The translations under genes and the position numbers were made by a program. Positions 20,113 through 29,839 of a stretch of DNA of 64,000 nt are shown in pieces. Numbering within the stretch: the stretch's first letter is position 1; the number at the start of each line of letters is the position of its first letter. The notes under the pieces are model-generated. The model was not told the DNA's origin, did no database searches, and worked only from the letters and a program-made list of their open reading frames with translations. The DNA comes from Vombatus ursinus (Eukaryota > Chordata > Mammalia > Diprotodontia > Vombatidae): contig NW_020954599.1 in the NCBI RefSeq assembly GCF_900497805.2, positions 45,245,241 to 45,309,240 on the forward strand, given 5' to 3'.

Positions 20113-20950
20113 ATATTTTTTTAATTAATTAATTATTTATTTTTAGTTTTCAACATTTATTTCCACAAGATTTTGAGTTCCAAATTGTCACCCCATCTCA
20201 CCCCTCCCCCCACCCCAGGATGGCATGCATTCTGAATACCCCTTCCCCTAGTCTGCTTTCCCTGCTATCTCATCCCCCCTTCCCCTTCTATTTTCCTGTA
20301 GGGCAGGATAGATTTCTGTACCCCATTTCCTGTATTTCTTATTTCCCAGTTGCATGTGAAAACATTTTTTTAAACATGTTTTTTTTAAACTTTGGGTTCC
20401 AAATTTTCTCCCTTCCTCCCTCCCCACCCACCCTCATTGAAAAGGCATGCAACTCAATATAGCCTATACTTGTGCAGTTATGCAAAACATTTCCATAGTA
20501 CACATGCTGTGAAAAACTAACTCTATTTCCCTTAATCCTATCCCAACCCCCCCATTTATTCTATTCTTTCTTTTGACCCTGTGCCTCCTCAGAAGTATTT
20601 GCTTCTGATTACCCCCTTTCCCAACCTGCCCTCCTCTCTATCATCCCCCTACTCTCTTGTCCCATTCCCCTCCTATTTTCCTGTAGGGTAAGACAGATTT
20701 CCATACCCAATTGAGTGTGTATGTTATACCCTCCTTGAGTCAAATCCTATGAGAATAAGATTCACTCATTTCTTCTCACCTTCCCCAGTTCCCCTCCACT
20801 GTAAGAGCCTTTTCTTTTCTGTTTTTTTTTTGTGAGATGATTTACCCCATTCTACTTTTCCCTTTCTCCTTCTCCTAGTATAATCCTCTCTCACCCCTTA
20901 ATTTTATTCTCCAGATATGACCCCTTCATCTTCAACTCACCCTGTGCCCT

Positions 20951-21011
20951 CTATCTATCTATCTATCCATCTATCTATCTATCTATCTAAATATACATAT
21001 ACATACATATA
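20951..21011. repeat. (CTAT)n/(CATA)n tract inside the HAL1-like 3' UTR
   Basis: CTAT units followed by ATACATATACATAC. An equivalent tract occupies the same place in the second HAL1-like copy (about 57437-57480), so it belongs to the family and is not a local expansion. Confidence 0.85.
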
Positions 21012-21527
21012 ATTTTTTCCCTCCAACTACCCTAATACTGACAAAGGTCTCATGAATTACAAATATCATCTTTCCATATAGGAATATAAACAGTTCAACC
21101 TTAATAAGTCTCTTATGATTTCTCTTTCCTGTTTACCTCTTCATTTTCCACTTGAGTCTTGTACTGGAAAGTCAAATTTTCTATTCAGCTCTGGTCTTTT
21201 CATCAAGAATACTTAAAAGTCTTCTATTTCACTGAATGACCGTTTTTTCCCCTGAAGAATTATACTCAGTTTTGCTGGGTAGCTGCTTCTTGGTTGTAAT
21301 CCTATCTCCTTTGCCCTCCAGAATATTATATGCCATGCCCTGCGGTCCCTTAATATAGAAGCAGCTAAATCTTGTATTATCCTGATTGTGTTTCCACAAT
21401 ACTTGAATTGTTTCTTTCTGGCTGCTTGTAATATTTTCTCCTTGACCTGGGAACTCTGGAATTTGGCTACAGTATTCCTAGGAGTTTTCCTTTGGTGATC
21501 TCTTTCAGGAGGAGATCAGTGGATTCT

Positions 21528-22225
21528 TTAAATTTCTATTTTGCCCTCTGGTTCTAAAATATCAGGGCAGTTTTCCTTGATCATTTCTTGAAAGATGATG
21601 TCTAGGCTCTTTTTTTCATCATGGCTTTCGGACAGTCCAGTAATTTTTAAATTCTCTCTCCTGGATCTATTTTCCAGGTCAGTTGTTTTTCCAATGAGAT
21701 ATTTCACATTGTTTTCTAATTTTTCATTCTTTTGCATTTGTTTTACAGTGTCTTGATTGCTCATAAAGTCACTAGCTTCCAACTGCTCTACTCTAATTTT
21801 TAAGGAAGTATTTTCTTCAGTAATCTTTTGGACTTCCTTTTCCATTTGTCCAATTTTGCTCTTTAGGGCATTCTTTTCTTCATTGACTTTTTGGACCTCT
21901 TTTGCCATTTGGGTTAGGCTATTTTTTTAAGGTGTTATTTTCTTCAGTATTTTTTGGGTCTCCTTTAGCAAGCTGTTGACTTGCTTTTCATGATTTTCTT
22001 GCATCACTCTCATTTCTCTTCCCAGTTTTTCCTCTACTTCTCTTACTTGCTTCTCAAAATCCCTTGAGCTCTTCCAAGGCCTGGGATTGATTCATATTTT
22101 TCTTGGAAGTTTTGGATGTAGGAGCTTTGACCATGTTGTCTTCTTCTGGTTGTATGTTTTGATCTTCCAAAGTAAGATAATATAGTCTGACTCTTTTTGC
22201 CCTGCTTGCTCATGATCCCAACCAA
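21528..22225 (-). pseudogene. ORF1 remnant of HAL1-like element copy 1
   Basis: The minus frame 21528-21908 encodes 126 residues: heptad-rich coiled coil (KEVQKVNEEKNALKSKIGQM, then KITEENTSLKIRVEQLE) followed by GKTTDLENRSRRENLKITGL, the start of the L1 ORF1p RNA-recognition region, and IIFQEMIKENCPDILEPEGK. Upstream, 22043-22225 encodes the N-terminal part in another frame, so at least one frameshift separates them. ORF1p is a trimeric RNA-binding chaperone in intact L1s; this copy cannot make a full protein. Confidence 0.85.
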
Positions 22226-22978
22226 TTACTTGAGTTTTAAACTCTTTGTTAAGGTAAGAGTCTGTTTCCAATGTGGAGAATGTACTGTCCCAAGCTTTGG
22301 GGGTTTGTACAGCTGTTTTCAGAGATACTTCTAGGGACCTGAAAAGTGTCAGTTCTTCCAAGGTGCTATGATAAGGGGCGAGGTATTTTCTTGGCCACAA
22401 CAAGCTCTGCAACACCAGCGCTCCTCCTCACCCCAGGACCACCCCTCAGAACTGTGACCCAGATCCAAGCACCAGTAAAGCAAGAGATTACTGCCTCAGC
22501 ACTGGCAAAGAGAACCCTGCAATGCCCCTCTGATTAGTCACTCTATTCCCCCTCAGTCTGTGGGCTGGAAGCTCAGAAGGCAACCACTTCCCTCGGGGCG
22601 GCTGAGATCTAGCTTCTTCTCTCACCGTGGTAACAGACTTTTCCCACTGACCTTCTAAGTTGTCTTTGGCATTCCTGGGTTGAGAAGTCTGGAAACCACC
22701 ACAGCTGCCTGTGATTTAGCCCTCTGAGGCCTGCTCCAGGGTCGCTGCGGCCTGTGCACCCAAGCCGAACTGTGCTCCTCTCCCAGCCCAGGGTGATATA
22801 CCTTTCCGATCAGCCATCCAGGTTGTCTCGGGCTGGAAATTTGTTTTACTCTGTTTTTTTGTGGGTTCTGCTGCTTTAGAATTTGTTTAGAGCCATTTTT
22901 TGTAGGTATTTGGAGGGGTTTGGGGGAGAGCTCTAGCAAGTCACTGCTTTCCCTCTTCCATCTTGGCTCCGCCCCTCC

Positions 22979-23545
22979 TATTTTTTTTTTAATAAAAATC
23001 GATGGTTGTCTATTGCCTACCAATAGAGTTCAAATTTCATAGTCCCAGAATTAGAGGCCCTACGTAATCTGATTTCATCCACTTTCCAGTTTTCCATGCA
23101 TCCCACCATTCATTTTGGATATAAATATAAAAAAAAAATTCTACCTTATTGCCAAACTAAAACCATTCATCTCTGCCTCTGTGTATGCTTTCCCAGGTGT
23201 ATGCCTTTGTTCATGTTGCTTCTTAGGCTGCCAATGTCCTCCCTCTCTTTGATATCTGTTGAATTAGTAACTGTCCTTTATAGCCTCTTAAAGTCACCTC
23301 CTCAACAGATCTTTCCCAGATTACCCCCACCATCTTTCCCCTTAGGCCTCTTAGCACTTTGTTTTATAACTCTGTAATGCACCTATCACTGAAATGTTGT
23401 GGATTAGAATGGCCATTGTTTGTGATCATATCCTCCTGGTAGACTATAAGCTCCAGGAGGGCTAAGACTATGTCTAGTCTTTGTACCTTCCCTAGTGCTT
23501 AACATAATATTTCATACATAATAGATGCCTAACATATTATTATGG
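22979..23545 (+). mobile_element. LINE L2, 3' portion right of the HAL1-like insertion
   Basis: 'tctattgcctaccaatagagttcaaatttc', 'gtaatctgatttcatccac', 'ttccatgcatcccaccattcat', 'ggcctcttagcactttgtt', 'agactataagctccaggagggctaagac' and 'agtgcttaacataatatttcatacataatagatgcc' give the L2 3' order. The 93-codon plus frame inside is a chance frame. Confidence 0.75.
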
Positions 23546-23594
23546 AAGAATGAATTATCCTACGCATAGAAAATTAATGATGATTAAATATAAA

Positions 23595-24120
23595 GAGTTT
23601 TGGGCACAAGATATCAAACTAAAAGAAAGTGAACTAAAAAAATTAAGAAACAAGATAAGTACTTTTTGTGTGCAAAATACTATGCATAGTCCTAGTGACA
23701 TCAACAGTCTCTGCCCTGAAGTAGCTTACAAATTATAAGTGGGGAAAGACAAGTATGCCAACAACTATAATACAAGCTTTAAAAGCATTTATGTGTCCAA
23801 GAGCTCCAAGCAGAGTGACATGTAGGATTCAAGGAGCAAACAACTCCTTATGATTAGTTTCAAGAAAGAAAGGGCTTATATGAATAATTCCAGTTTGTCA
23901 GTAGAGTGGAATTTTTTATGTATTCATATACAAAATGAATGGTGGAATGCATGGAAAGGATAAGCTGGAAAGGTAAAATGAAATCAGATTGTATAGGACC
24001 TCTAGCTTGGGGCCATGAAATTTGAGTTCTTCTGTTAGGCAATAGGGAACCAATGATTCTTTTTTTCTTTTTAGAAGAGGCATGGCATGACTATACTGGA
24101 GATGTGCTTGTTAATTGAAA
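23595..24120 (-). mobile_element. LINE L2, tail-to-tail with the preceding L2
   Basis: Reverse-complement L2: 'ataagtactttttgtgtgcaaaatactatgcatag', 'gtctctgccctgaagtagcttacaa', 'ggataagctggaaagg', 'taggcaatagggaaccaatgatt' and 'catggcatgac'. Over the interior it aligns with the left L2 (roughly 80% identity by eye). It ends in the same L1-tail-like word (TTGTTAATTGAAAG) that borders the left copy. Confidence 0.7.
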
Positions 24121-25289
24121 GAAAATAAAATTTAATTTTTAAATTTAGTTTTTTTATTTTTTAAATATTCTGTTTTTAAAGAAATTTTAATTTAAAAAAT
24201 TAATCTGAAAGGAGCCTTAAAAGAAAGGAAAGTTTTGAATAGGCAGAAATGTGGGAAAATACCTTTCTACTTCACCATATGCAGGAAAGAATAGAAGCTT
24301 AAATATAAAATATGTGAAAGTATGCCCTAGTAAAGGTTTTTACCTGTGTATTCCAACATCATTTTACAGATGAGGCAACTGAAGCTCGGAAACATTAATT
24401 GACTGATTCAAGATCAGGCAGGTAATAAACAATGAAAGGTTAGAGTCAGTTTAGGGGCTGAATGCCAGGCTAAGGACACACTTCATTTTGACAGTGTTAG
24501 CACTAGAATTATTTCTATTGTTGGTTCATTGTTGGAATAACTGTTCTACTGAGAAATTTGTGAACATACAAATAACTACAATGTATAATCCCTCAAAGGT
24601 TTCCCGAAGGAAGAATGTTAATTTGAAAAGATCTTTTAGCTTTTAAGATTGGTATTCCATTACCAGTCAATGAAAGATTTATATTCATAATGGTGTCAGT
24701 CCCTTTGCAATAAAATTATCTCAAATTATGATATCTTCTTATATGTTTATACATCATTTAAATTTGCTATCATGTTCTGTCATTGGCTTAATAAATTATA
24801 TCTGGGTTGAGGTACTGGACCTCTGATTTCATAGATGTCAGGAATGCCCTATGAAAAAAAAATCTCCCTACCAAAGCACAGGGGATCCTTCTTTTTGACT
24901 TACAGTTTTAAAGAATTGACTGGGGAACCAGGATGTTAAGTAGCATTCTCAGGGTCACTCAGCACAAAAGGTAGGCCTTGAACCCAGGTTTTCCTGATTG
25001 TGAAGCCAGTTTAAGATTCACGATGCCATACTCCCTGTCAATTTTAGTAAGAGGAAAGCAATATGTTCTATATACTCTATTGTCATTGGCTTCAGTAAAC
25101 TAAAGGTATAAAAAAAACTTAAGTCAAAGATAAGTGAGGTGTACAAGAAAAGCGTAGAAAAATATATGATAATAAGTAAGGTTGGGAACAATTACTAAAG
25201 CAACTGAGCTAGTGACTTTGTTGGCAAGGAAACACATTTAAAAAAAAAACTGAAAGTTACATAGCTTTTAAGAAAACATATGTTAAGAA
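24121..25289. other. Unannotated, with two small SINE/L3 fragments
   Basis: AT-rich text follows the L2. At 24360-24460 'tcattttacagatgaggcaactgaagctcgg' and at 24935-25030 'gggtcactcagcacaaaaggtaggccttgaacccagg' are short L3 or reverse SINE fragments. No gene signal. Confidence 0.4.
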
Positions 25290-25520
25290 ATAAGACCAAA
25301 GTAGAAAAACTCCAGAGAAGAAGATTTTCCTCATTCCATAATAAGAAGACCTGTAGCCCTTTAAATACCTGAAAACGTTTCACTCTTTCCCCTGCCACAT
25401 ATCCCAAGTTCCGTTGACCAGCATCTATATGGAATGCATAGAAGAACCCTCATGGTCACCCTCCTCTGGCAGTTCTCCAAATTGCCCATGTTCTTTCTAA
25501 CAGTTTCCAAAGCATGGGTT
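25290..25520 (+). mobile_element. Probable CR1/L3 interior fragment
   Basis: 'gccctttaaatacctgaaaacgtttcactctttcccctgcc' and 'ctcatggtcaccctcctctggcagttctccaaattg' follow the CR1/L3 phrase order that includes '...gccctcctctggacacgctccagc'. Diverged. Confidence 0.5.
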
Positions 25521-25879
25521 ATTACAGTCTGTGGGACCATAACCTCTTTACATCCTAGTATCTCAAATCTAAGTGGTTACTAGGGCCCAAAATAAAATTC
25601 AGCAAAAGGGACAGTGCTGCTTTCTGAGTCTCTCCAAATCATGACTGAAGGTTTCCTCCTTTTTTTCCAAGATCTCCCTTCACACAAAAATGGATGCTGA
25701 GATAAGGACTTTTTAAAACCACATTTCTAGGATATGGTTAAAGAAACTCTCAGTTATGGGAGTAACTTGCCATATCATGGATTCCAAACTAGAGAGGCCC
25801 CCAAATCATGAAAAATGGATAAAACAAGTATGCCTGAGGTGCTGTAGCAATAGCATTTCCTTTGATTTCCTTCCTGTTG
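25521..25879. other. Unannotated sequence
   Basis: No confident repeat. 'ccaaagcatgggttattacagtctgtgggaccataacc' may be an old DNA transposon piece, but I cannot assign it. Confidence 0.3.
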
Positions 25880-26360
25880 TATTCATTTTGCATTTCCACA
25901 GATGATATTATATTAAACAATACTCCTAGTACTCTCTGCAGTGATAAAGTTACTTTCTAAGCTTGAGTGCTCTTAATTACCTAATTCTGATTGTAATGCA
26001 ATACCTGTTCCATCAACGAAGGTGGAGTTCAGATAAATGTAGATACTAGAAGTCATATTATTCTACTTTTAAAGTGCTTCCAGCAGGCAGTTGAGCATGG
26101 CAATTGAGCATGGCCTTCATCCTGGAAACTGACCTTAAAATGACTGGCAATGTTCATGTGGAGCAGCATGAATCAAGTCTAGAATAGCAGTTCTCTCTAG
26201 TTGTTTCCTTTATCCAATGATGGACAAAGTTATAATTAAGGGGGGAAAAATGACAAATTAATTAGCTGCTTTGCTTTTGACAAAGTCAAGCATATGCCTA
26301 TATAGCTGGGGACTCCAGAACTAAAATGCCATGTTTCTATGCCAAATTTGTGATCTGTTT
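25880..26360. other. Repeat-poor block, candidate conserved non-coding element
   Basis: Nearly 500 bp free of repeat signatures, rich in TAAT words and compositionally balanced: GCTCTTAATTACCTAATTCTG, GATTGTAATGCAATACC and GACAAATTAATTAGCTGC, then CTTTTGACAAAGTCAAGCAT. A tandem CAGTTGAGCATGGCAATTGAGCATGGC (13-bp unit repeated) lies near 26090-26112. There is no open frame. Function is inference. Confidence 0.3.
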
Positions 26361-26704
26361 CCCAAAACATTCATCTAAATCTTCCTTCTGTCCAGGTGGT
26401 ATACAAAATTGCTTCTCTTTCCAGATGCTTTAGTTAATACTCACCCAAACATTTCTTCTTTCTGGTTCCTGAATTTTCTAATATCAGTAAAGCTTCTTAA
26501 CATATAAAGCCATTACCTTGTTCCTTTCATCCATACTGTTACTTTTGAAGAAGGCAAACTTCCCAGAATTCCAGTCAAAAATCTCATCTTTTATTCACTA
26601 ACTTTCAATGAGGTCAAATATACCACCTCATTCCATAGACCAAAGGACAATGAGGTCAAATTGATCACCTTAAATACATAGATGACTTTATTATACATGC
26701 TTTC
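26361..26704. other. Unannotated sequence with a short near-repeat
   Basis: Two similar words, 'caatgaggtcaaatataccacct' and 'caatgaggtcaaattgatcacct', occur about 40 bp apart (26608 and 26650). Otherwise no feature is recognised. Confidence 0.35.
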
Positions 26705-26720
26705 TGTGTGTGTGTATGAG

Positions 26721-26780
<60 letters not shown>
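26705..26780. repeat. Compound (TG)n(TA)n(GA)n microsatellite
   Basis: Short TG units, then about 10 TA units and about 20 GA units in succession. Confidence 0.95.
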
Positions 26781-26784
<4 letters not shown>

Positions 26785-26985
26785 CACATAGACTTTATTT
26801 CTTATTTCCTAGGTGATTATTTTTCCCAATGAATTATGTCTTGTTTCTTGTTTCTTCTGTTCTTTTCTCTTTTTGTGTTTTACCTTCTACCCCCCATAGT
26901 ATCAAGCATGGTGTAAATATATAAGAATTTTTTTCTCTTTTTTTCAGTTCAAAGACCTCTTGCTCAGAGTCACATCTCCAGGTAA

Positions 26986-26989
<4 letters not shown>

Positions 26990-27025
<36 letters not shown>

Positions 27026-27180
27026 TACACAAACATATGTAATATGTGTGAACATTTGTGTGTGTATATATACATATACAATTCATCTACATTATACAAC
27101 ACATATATGTATGTGTATATATGTATATGTGTATATATGTATGTATTTGTGTGTATATTTGTATATATATACATCTCTGT
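26990..27180. repeat. (CA)n followed by (TATG)n-rich tract
   Basis: About 16 CA units at 26990-27022, then about 120 bp of interrupted TGTA/TATG units. The Tyr/Ile/Cys/Val-rich frames on both strands are artefacts. Confidence 0.9.
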
Positions 27181-27464
27181 CTAAGAGCCCATCATTACTA
27201 TATTTTAAACTCATCCAAAAATCTTAATCCTATTTTCCTGGACATATGTACATGTCTGAAATCTTCCTTTCTTTTCTGAATCTCTTTCAAATGACAGTAG
27301 TTATGAAAATGCCACTTGTGACTCAAAAGCCTTCTTGCCTAAAATTTAATCATCCTTAACAGTACTTTCTAAATTCTGGGATTGTCTTTTGTCCCCACAA
27401 GAATTATTTGGAGTAAATAGTAGTCATCATATTTAATAAGTTTCAGAGAGCATTCTACATCCTA
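27181..27464. other. Unannotated sequence
   Basis: No repeat or exon signal recognised. Confidence 0.35.
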
Positions 27465-27625
27465 AACACATCAATCAACAATCAATCCATAAACATTTAC
27501 TAAGTGCCTGCTACATCCTAGGTCCTGCGCTGAACACTACAAATACAGCAGACCTGTCTATATTCTGCATAGTGCCTGGTACATCAGAAGTATTCAATGA
27601 ATGTTTATTGATTGTCAGGTCAATA
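27465..27625. mobile_element. Two L2 3' ends in opposite orientation
   Basis: 27467-27555 is a reverse L2 end (AATCAACAATCAATCC, then 'ataaacatttactaagtgcctgctacatcctaggtcctg'). 27560-27622 is a forward L2 end ('cagacctgtctatattctgcatagtgcctggtacatcagaagtattcaatgaatgtttattga'). Confidence 0.7.
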
Positions 27626-27811
27626 AATAGCTACCTCGGGAGTCATCAGTCTTCATTATTGGCTCCTTCTTCTGGCTGTTGCTAAACTATGTTTTACCAA
27701 TGGAACCACTGGAGCCACATTCCATGAACCACAAGAAATGGCTTCTTCTTAAGATGGTCCTGCTATACTCTCTAGGTTGGGGGATGTACACTTCAACAGA
27801 AAGCACCTCAT

Positions 27812-28335
27812 ACTTATTGTTGTTTGTCCTTCATTTTCGAAGACGACCAAGATGGGTCATATCTTGACTTGTGCATAAATTGGGTTTAAGTGAGGCAGAT
27901 TTGCTCAAAGTCTTCAGCATCACTCTCTCTTCCTGAGTTATCAAAGTCCAGTGACAGGACAAAAATCAAGATGACTGATGATGGCCTGGAATGCAGTGGA
28001 TGACCTTGGCATCTTCAATATCTGACCAAGCTCTGAAAGCTCTACAGTGCCTGCTACAGTAGAATGAATTGTTCTCATCCTCCCATTCTGCCAGGGCAAG
28101 TCTTCATATGCTGGAGGTAGACATCCCCCTAACTCACCAACAGGTTTGAGGCCTATCGGTTACCCTCAAACCAGTTTAGCCTATCTTCAAAGAGAGTTTT
28201 TAATGAGGTGTTGCTGCTGCTCATGCTATAGCTTCTTGGGGCCACAGGTGAAAGTTGAGTGACAAGTGAACACCAAAGGTGGATAAGCAGTCCTGAAAAT
28301 GCCTCAGCAAGCCCTCATATCAGAGGTGCTAGTCC
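27812..28335 (+). mobile_element. RTE-like marsupial repeat, long copy
   Basis: Begins TTGTTGTTTGTCCTTCATTT, then 'cgaagacgaccaagatggg', 'aaattgggtttaagtgaggcag', 'tccagtgacagg', 'tctgaccaagctctgaaag', 'cagggcaagtcttcatatgctgg', 'caggtttgaggcctatcggttaccctc'. Three further pieces in this window share the 5' word (29025, 29632 and, inverted, 30334). I believe this is an RTE-derived family but give the class only tentatively. Confidence 0.6.
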
Positions 28336-28608
28336 TCCTGAATGCCTCATACACCTCCCTTATTATATTATTATATATTATATGATTACTTAGCTCCAAT
28401 ATTCAGTGGTCCTTCTTCATTTCCTTTTCTGTGTCACATTCTTCTGCACCAAAACCTGCTGACAAAGGTTAAGATTTCCCTCTGGTTCTTCACATTTGTT
28501 TTTTTGTTTTTGTTTTTTTGCTTCCTCCTTGAAGTAATTCTTTGATACTTTTCTAAGAACAGTTCATTCTTACTGATAACCCGGAGGGCAGAGATTCATT
28601 CATAGGTT
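28336..28608. other. Unannotated sequence with T-rich run
   Basis: Contains TATTATATTATTATATATTATATG at 28361-28384 and a T-rich run at 28498-28520. The 67-codon plus frame has a hydrophobic tail from the T-rich run and is not a gene. Confidence 0.4.
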
Positions 28609-28790
28609 CACCAACTTAGAAGATACCTTAAAGATCATCTATTCCAACCTCTTCATTTTATAGATGAAGAAACTGAGGCCAAGAGAAATTTTCCCCAGAT
28701 CGTATAAGGATTAAGTGGGATATCTGTGATTTGAACGAAGGTCCTCTAACTCTAAATCCAAGATTCTTCCCATTATTACCCCATAACCAT
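28609..28790 (+). mobile_element. LINE L3/CR1 3' end
   Basis: 'caccaacttagaagataccttaaagatcatctattccaacctcttcattttatagatgaagaaactgaggcc', 'gatttgaacgaaggtcctctaactctaaatccaagattcttccc' is the standard L3 3' end. Confidence 0.7.
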
Positions 28791-28979
28791 CTTCTTTCTT
28801 TTTGAGGGGATCAATACTAACTTTCTACTTTGTGTGGACATAGGTGTTATTTGGTACTAGCAGGAGCACAAACCTGCACTCTCTGAAGATTGCTGCAAAA
28901 TTCTCCTTATCTTCCCTATTTTTTTGGAGCAAGATCTTCAGCCCATTACCATCTCTTTGCAAATACCTGTCATTAAATA

Positions 28980-29240
28980 TGTTTGTTTTAGGGTATGGCA
29001 GAAATATATTAATTGTCAAGTTGTTATTGTTTGTCCTTCATTCTTGAAGGGGACATCTGGAAAGAGATATCATGACTTGCAAGTAAATGAGGGAGGGCTG
29101 TGCAAAGTCACCAGCCTCACTTTCTCCTCCAGAGCCACCTGGGTCCAGTGGCAAGATATAGATCAGAACAACTGAGGTAGATGCAGTGTGAAGCCTTTAT
29201 CTTTTTAAGCTAAGGTCTTTCCCAGGTCTGAATTTGTCTT
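28980..29240 (+). repeat. Left arm of a 260-bp inverted duplication
   Basis: Matches the reverse complement of 30121-30379 with five mismatches over about 260 bp (about 98% identity by eye), with no gaps. It includes the first part of an RTE-like repeat (from about 29025) and also 45 bp of flanking sequence outside that repeat (GTTTGTTTTAGGGTATGGC..., ending TTAATTGTCAAG). The shared flank means the two arms come from duplication, not from two separate insertions. Confidence 0.9.
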
Positions 29241-29248
29241 TAACAAAC

Positions 29249-29271
29249 ATGGCAAATCTCCTATTTGCCAT
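29249..29271. repeat. Short perfect hairpin at the inner edge of the left arm
   Basis: ATGGCAAAT - CTCCT - ATTTGCCAT: a 9-bp perfect stem with a 5-base loop, lying 8 bp inside the breakpoint of the inverted duplication. Confidence 0.85.
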
Positions 29272-29450
29272 GTCTATTCATTCTGATAGGAGTTCAATTG
29301 TTTGGGATTCCTGAGCAAAGGTGAAATTTTATCAGGCTGCTTGCCTTCCATTACCATAAGATATTAGTATCTAATCTTTCATTACTTGGCTGTTCCTTTG
29401 GGCAGAGCACCCACAGGTAAAGGTGGACAGAGGAAGAGGAAGAAGAAGAG

Positions 29451-29568
29451 GGAGAGGAGAGAGAGAAGGAAGGAAGGAAGGAAGGAAGGAAGGAAGGAAG
29501 GAAGGAAGGAANNNNNNNNNNGGAAGGAAGGAAGGAAGGAAGGAAGGAAGGAAGGAAGGAAGGAAGGA
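29451..29568. repeat. (GGAA)n microsatellite containing an assembly gap
   Basis: About 50 bp of GGAA units lie on each side of ten N bases at 29512-29521. The true length of the tract is unknown. The reading frames with X residues that cross it are meaningless. Confidence 0.95.
29512..29521. other. Assembly gap (10 N)
   Basis: Ten consecutive N within (GGAA)n. Ten is a common placeholder size, so real missing sequence may be longer. Confidence 0.99.
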
Positions 29569-29631
29569 GCTGTGTTGCCCAACTAGAACTGGACAGTTGG
29601 GTCCCCAGTAGCGCAGCTACTACTACTCATG

Positions 29632-29740
29632 GGTTGTTGTTTGTACTTCATTCTCAAAGAGAACCATGACATCAGGAAGGAGATGTCATGACTTACAAAT
29701 GAATTGGATTTAAGTGAGGGCTGTGTAAAGAAATATAAAT
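29632..29740 (+). mobile_element. RTE-like marsupial repeat, 5' fragment
   Basis: 'gttgttgtttgtacttcattctcaaagagaaccatgacatc', 'gatgtcatgacttacaaatgaattggatttaagtgagggctgtg' matches the beginning of the same family as 27812-28335 and stops abruptly. Confidence 0.65.
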
Positions 29741-29839
29741 TTTGATCACTGAAATCTAGCAAGATATCTTGAGGTTTATGGGCTAGATTTCTTTTTATGG
29801 ACTATGTCTCAAACCCAAATCACTCTGGTTCTCATTAAT

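Larger units (their letters stand above)
20113..22978 (-). mobile_element. HAL1-like half-LINE-1, near full length (copy 1)
   Basis: Minus-strand element of about 2.87 kb. The 5' end (near 22978) carries GGAGCCAAGATGG, followed by a GC-richer 5' UTR to about 22230. ORF1 remnants run from about 22225 to 21528. The region to 20113 is a purine-rich 3' UTR with a (GATA)n-type tract (20951-20989 on the plus strand), then AATAAATGTTGAAAACTAAAAATAAATAA. No ORF2, endonuclease or reverse transcriptase is present, whereas normal L1s in this window keep ORF2. The same layout recurs at 56599-59696, so the lack of ORF2 is a family trait. Flanking 'tatttttttaat'-like words may be a target-site duplication. 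Confidence 0.8.

Noticed and set aside
22655-23023. 122-codon minus frame
   Set aside because: It lies in the 5' UTR of HAL1-like copy 1 and runs past its 5' end. It has no known domain and the second copy does not keep it open.
26944-27279. Tyr/Ile/Cys/Val-rich frames on both strands
   Set aside because: Produced by (CA)n and (TATG)n tracts.
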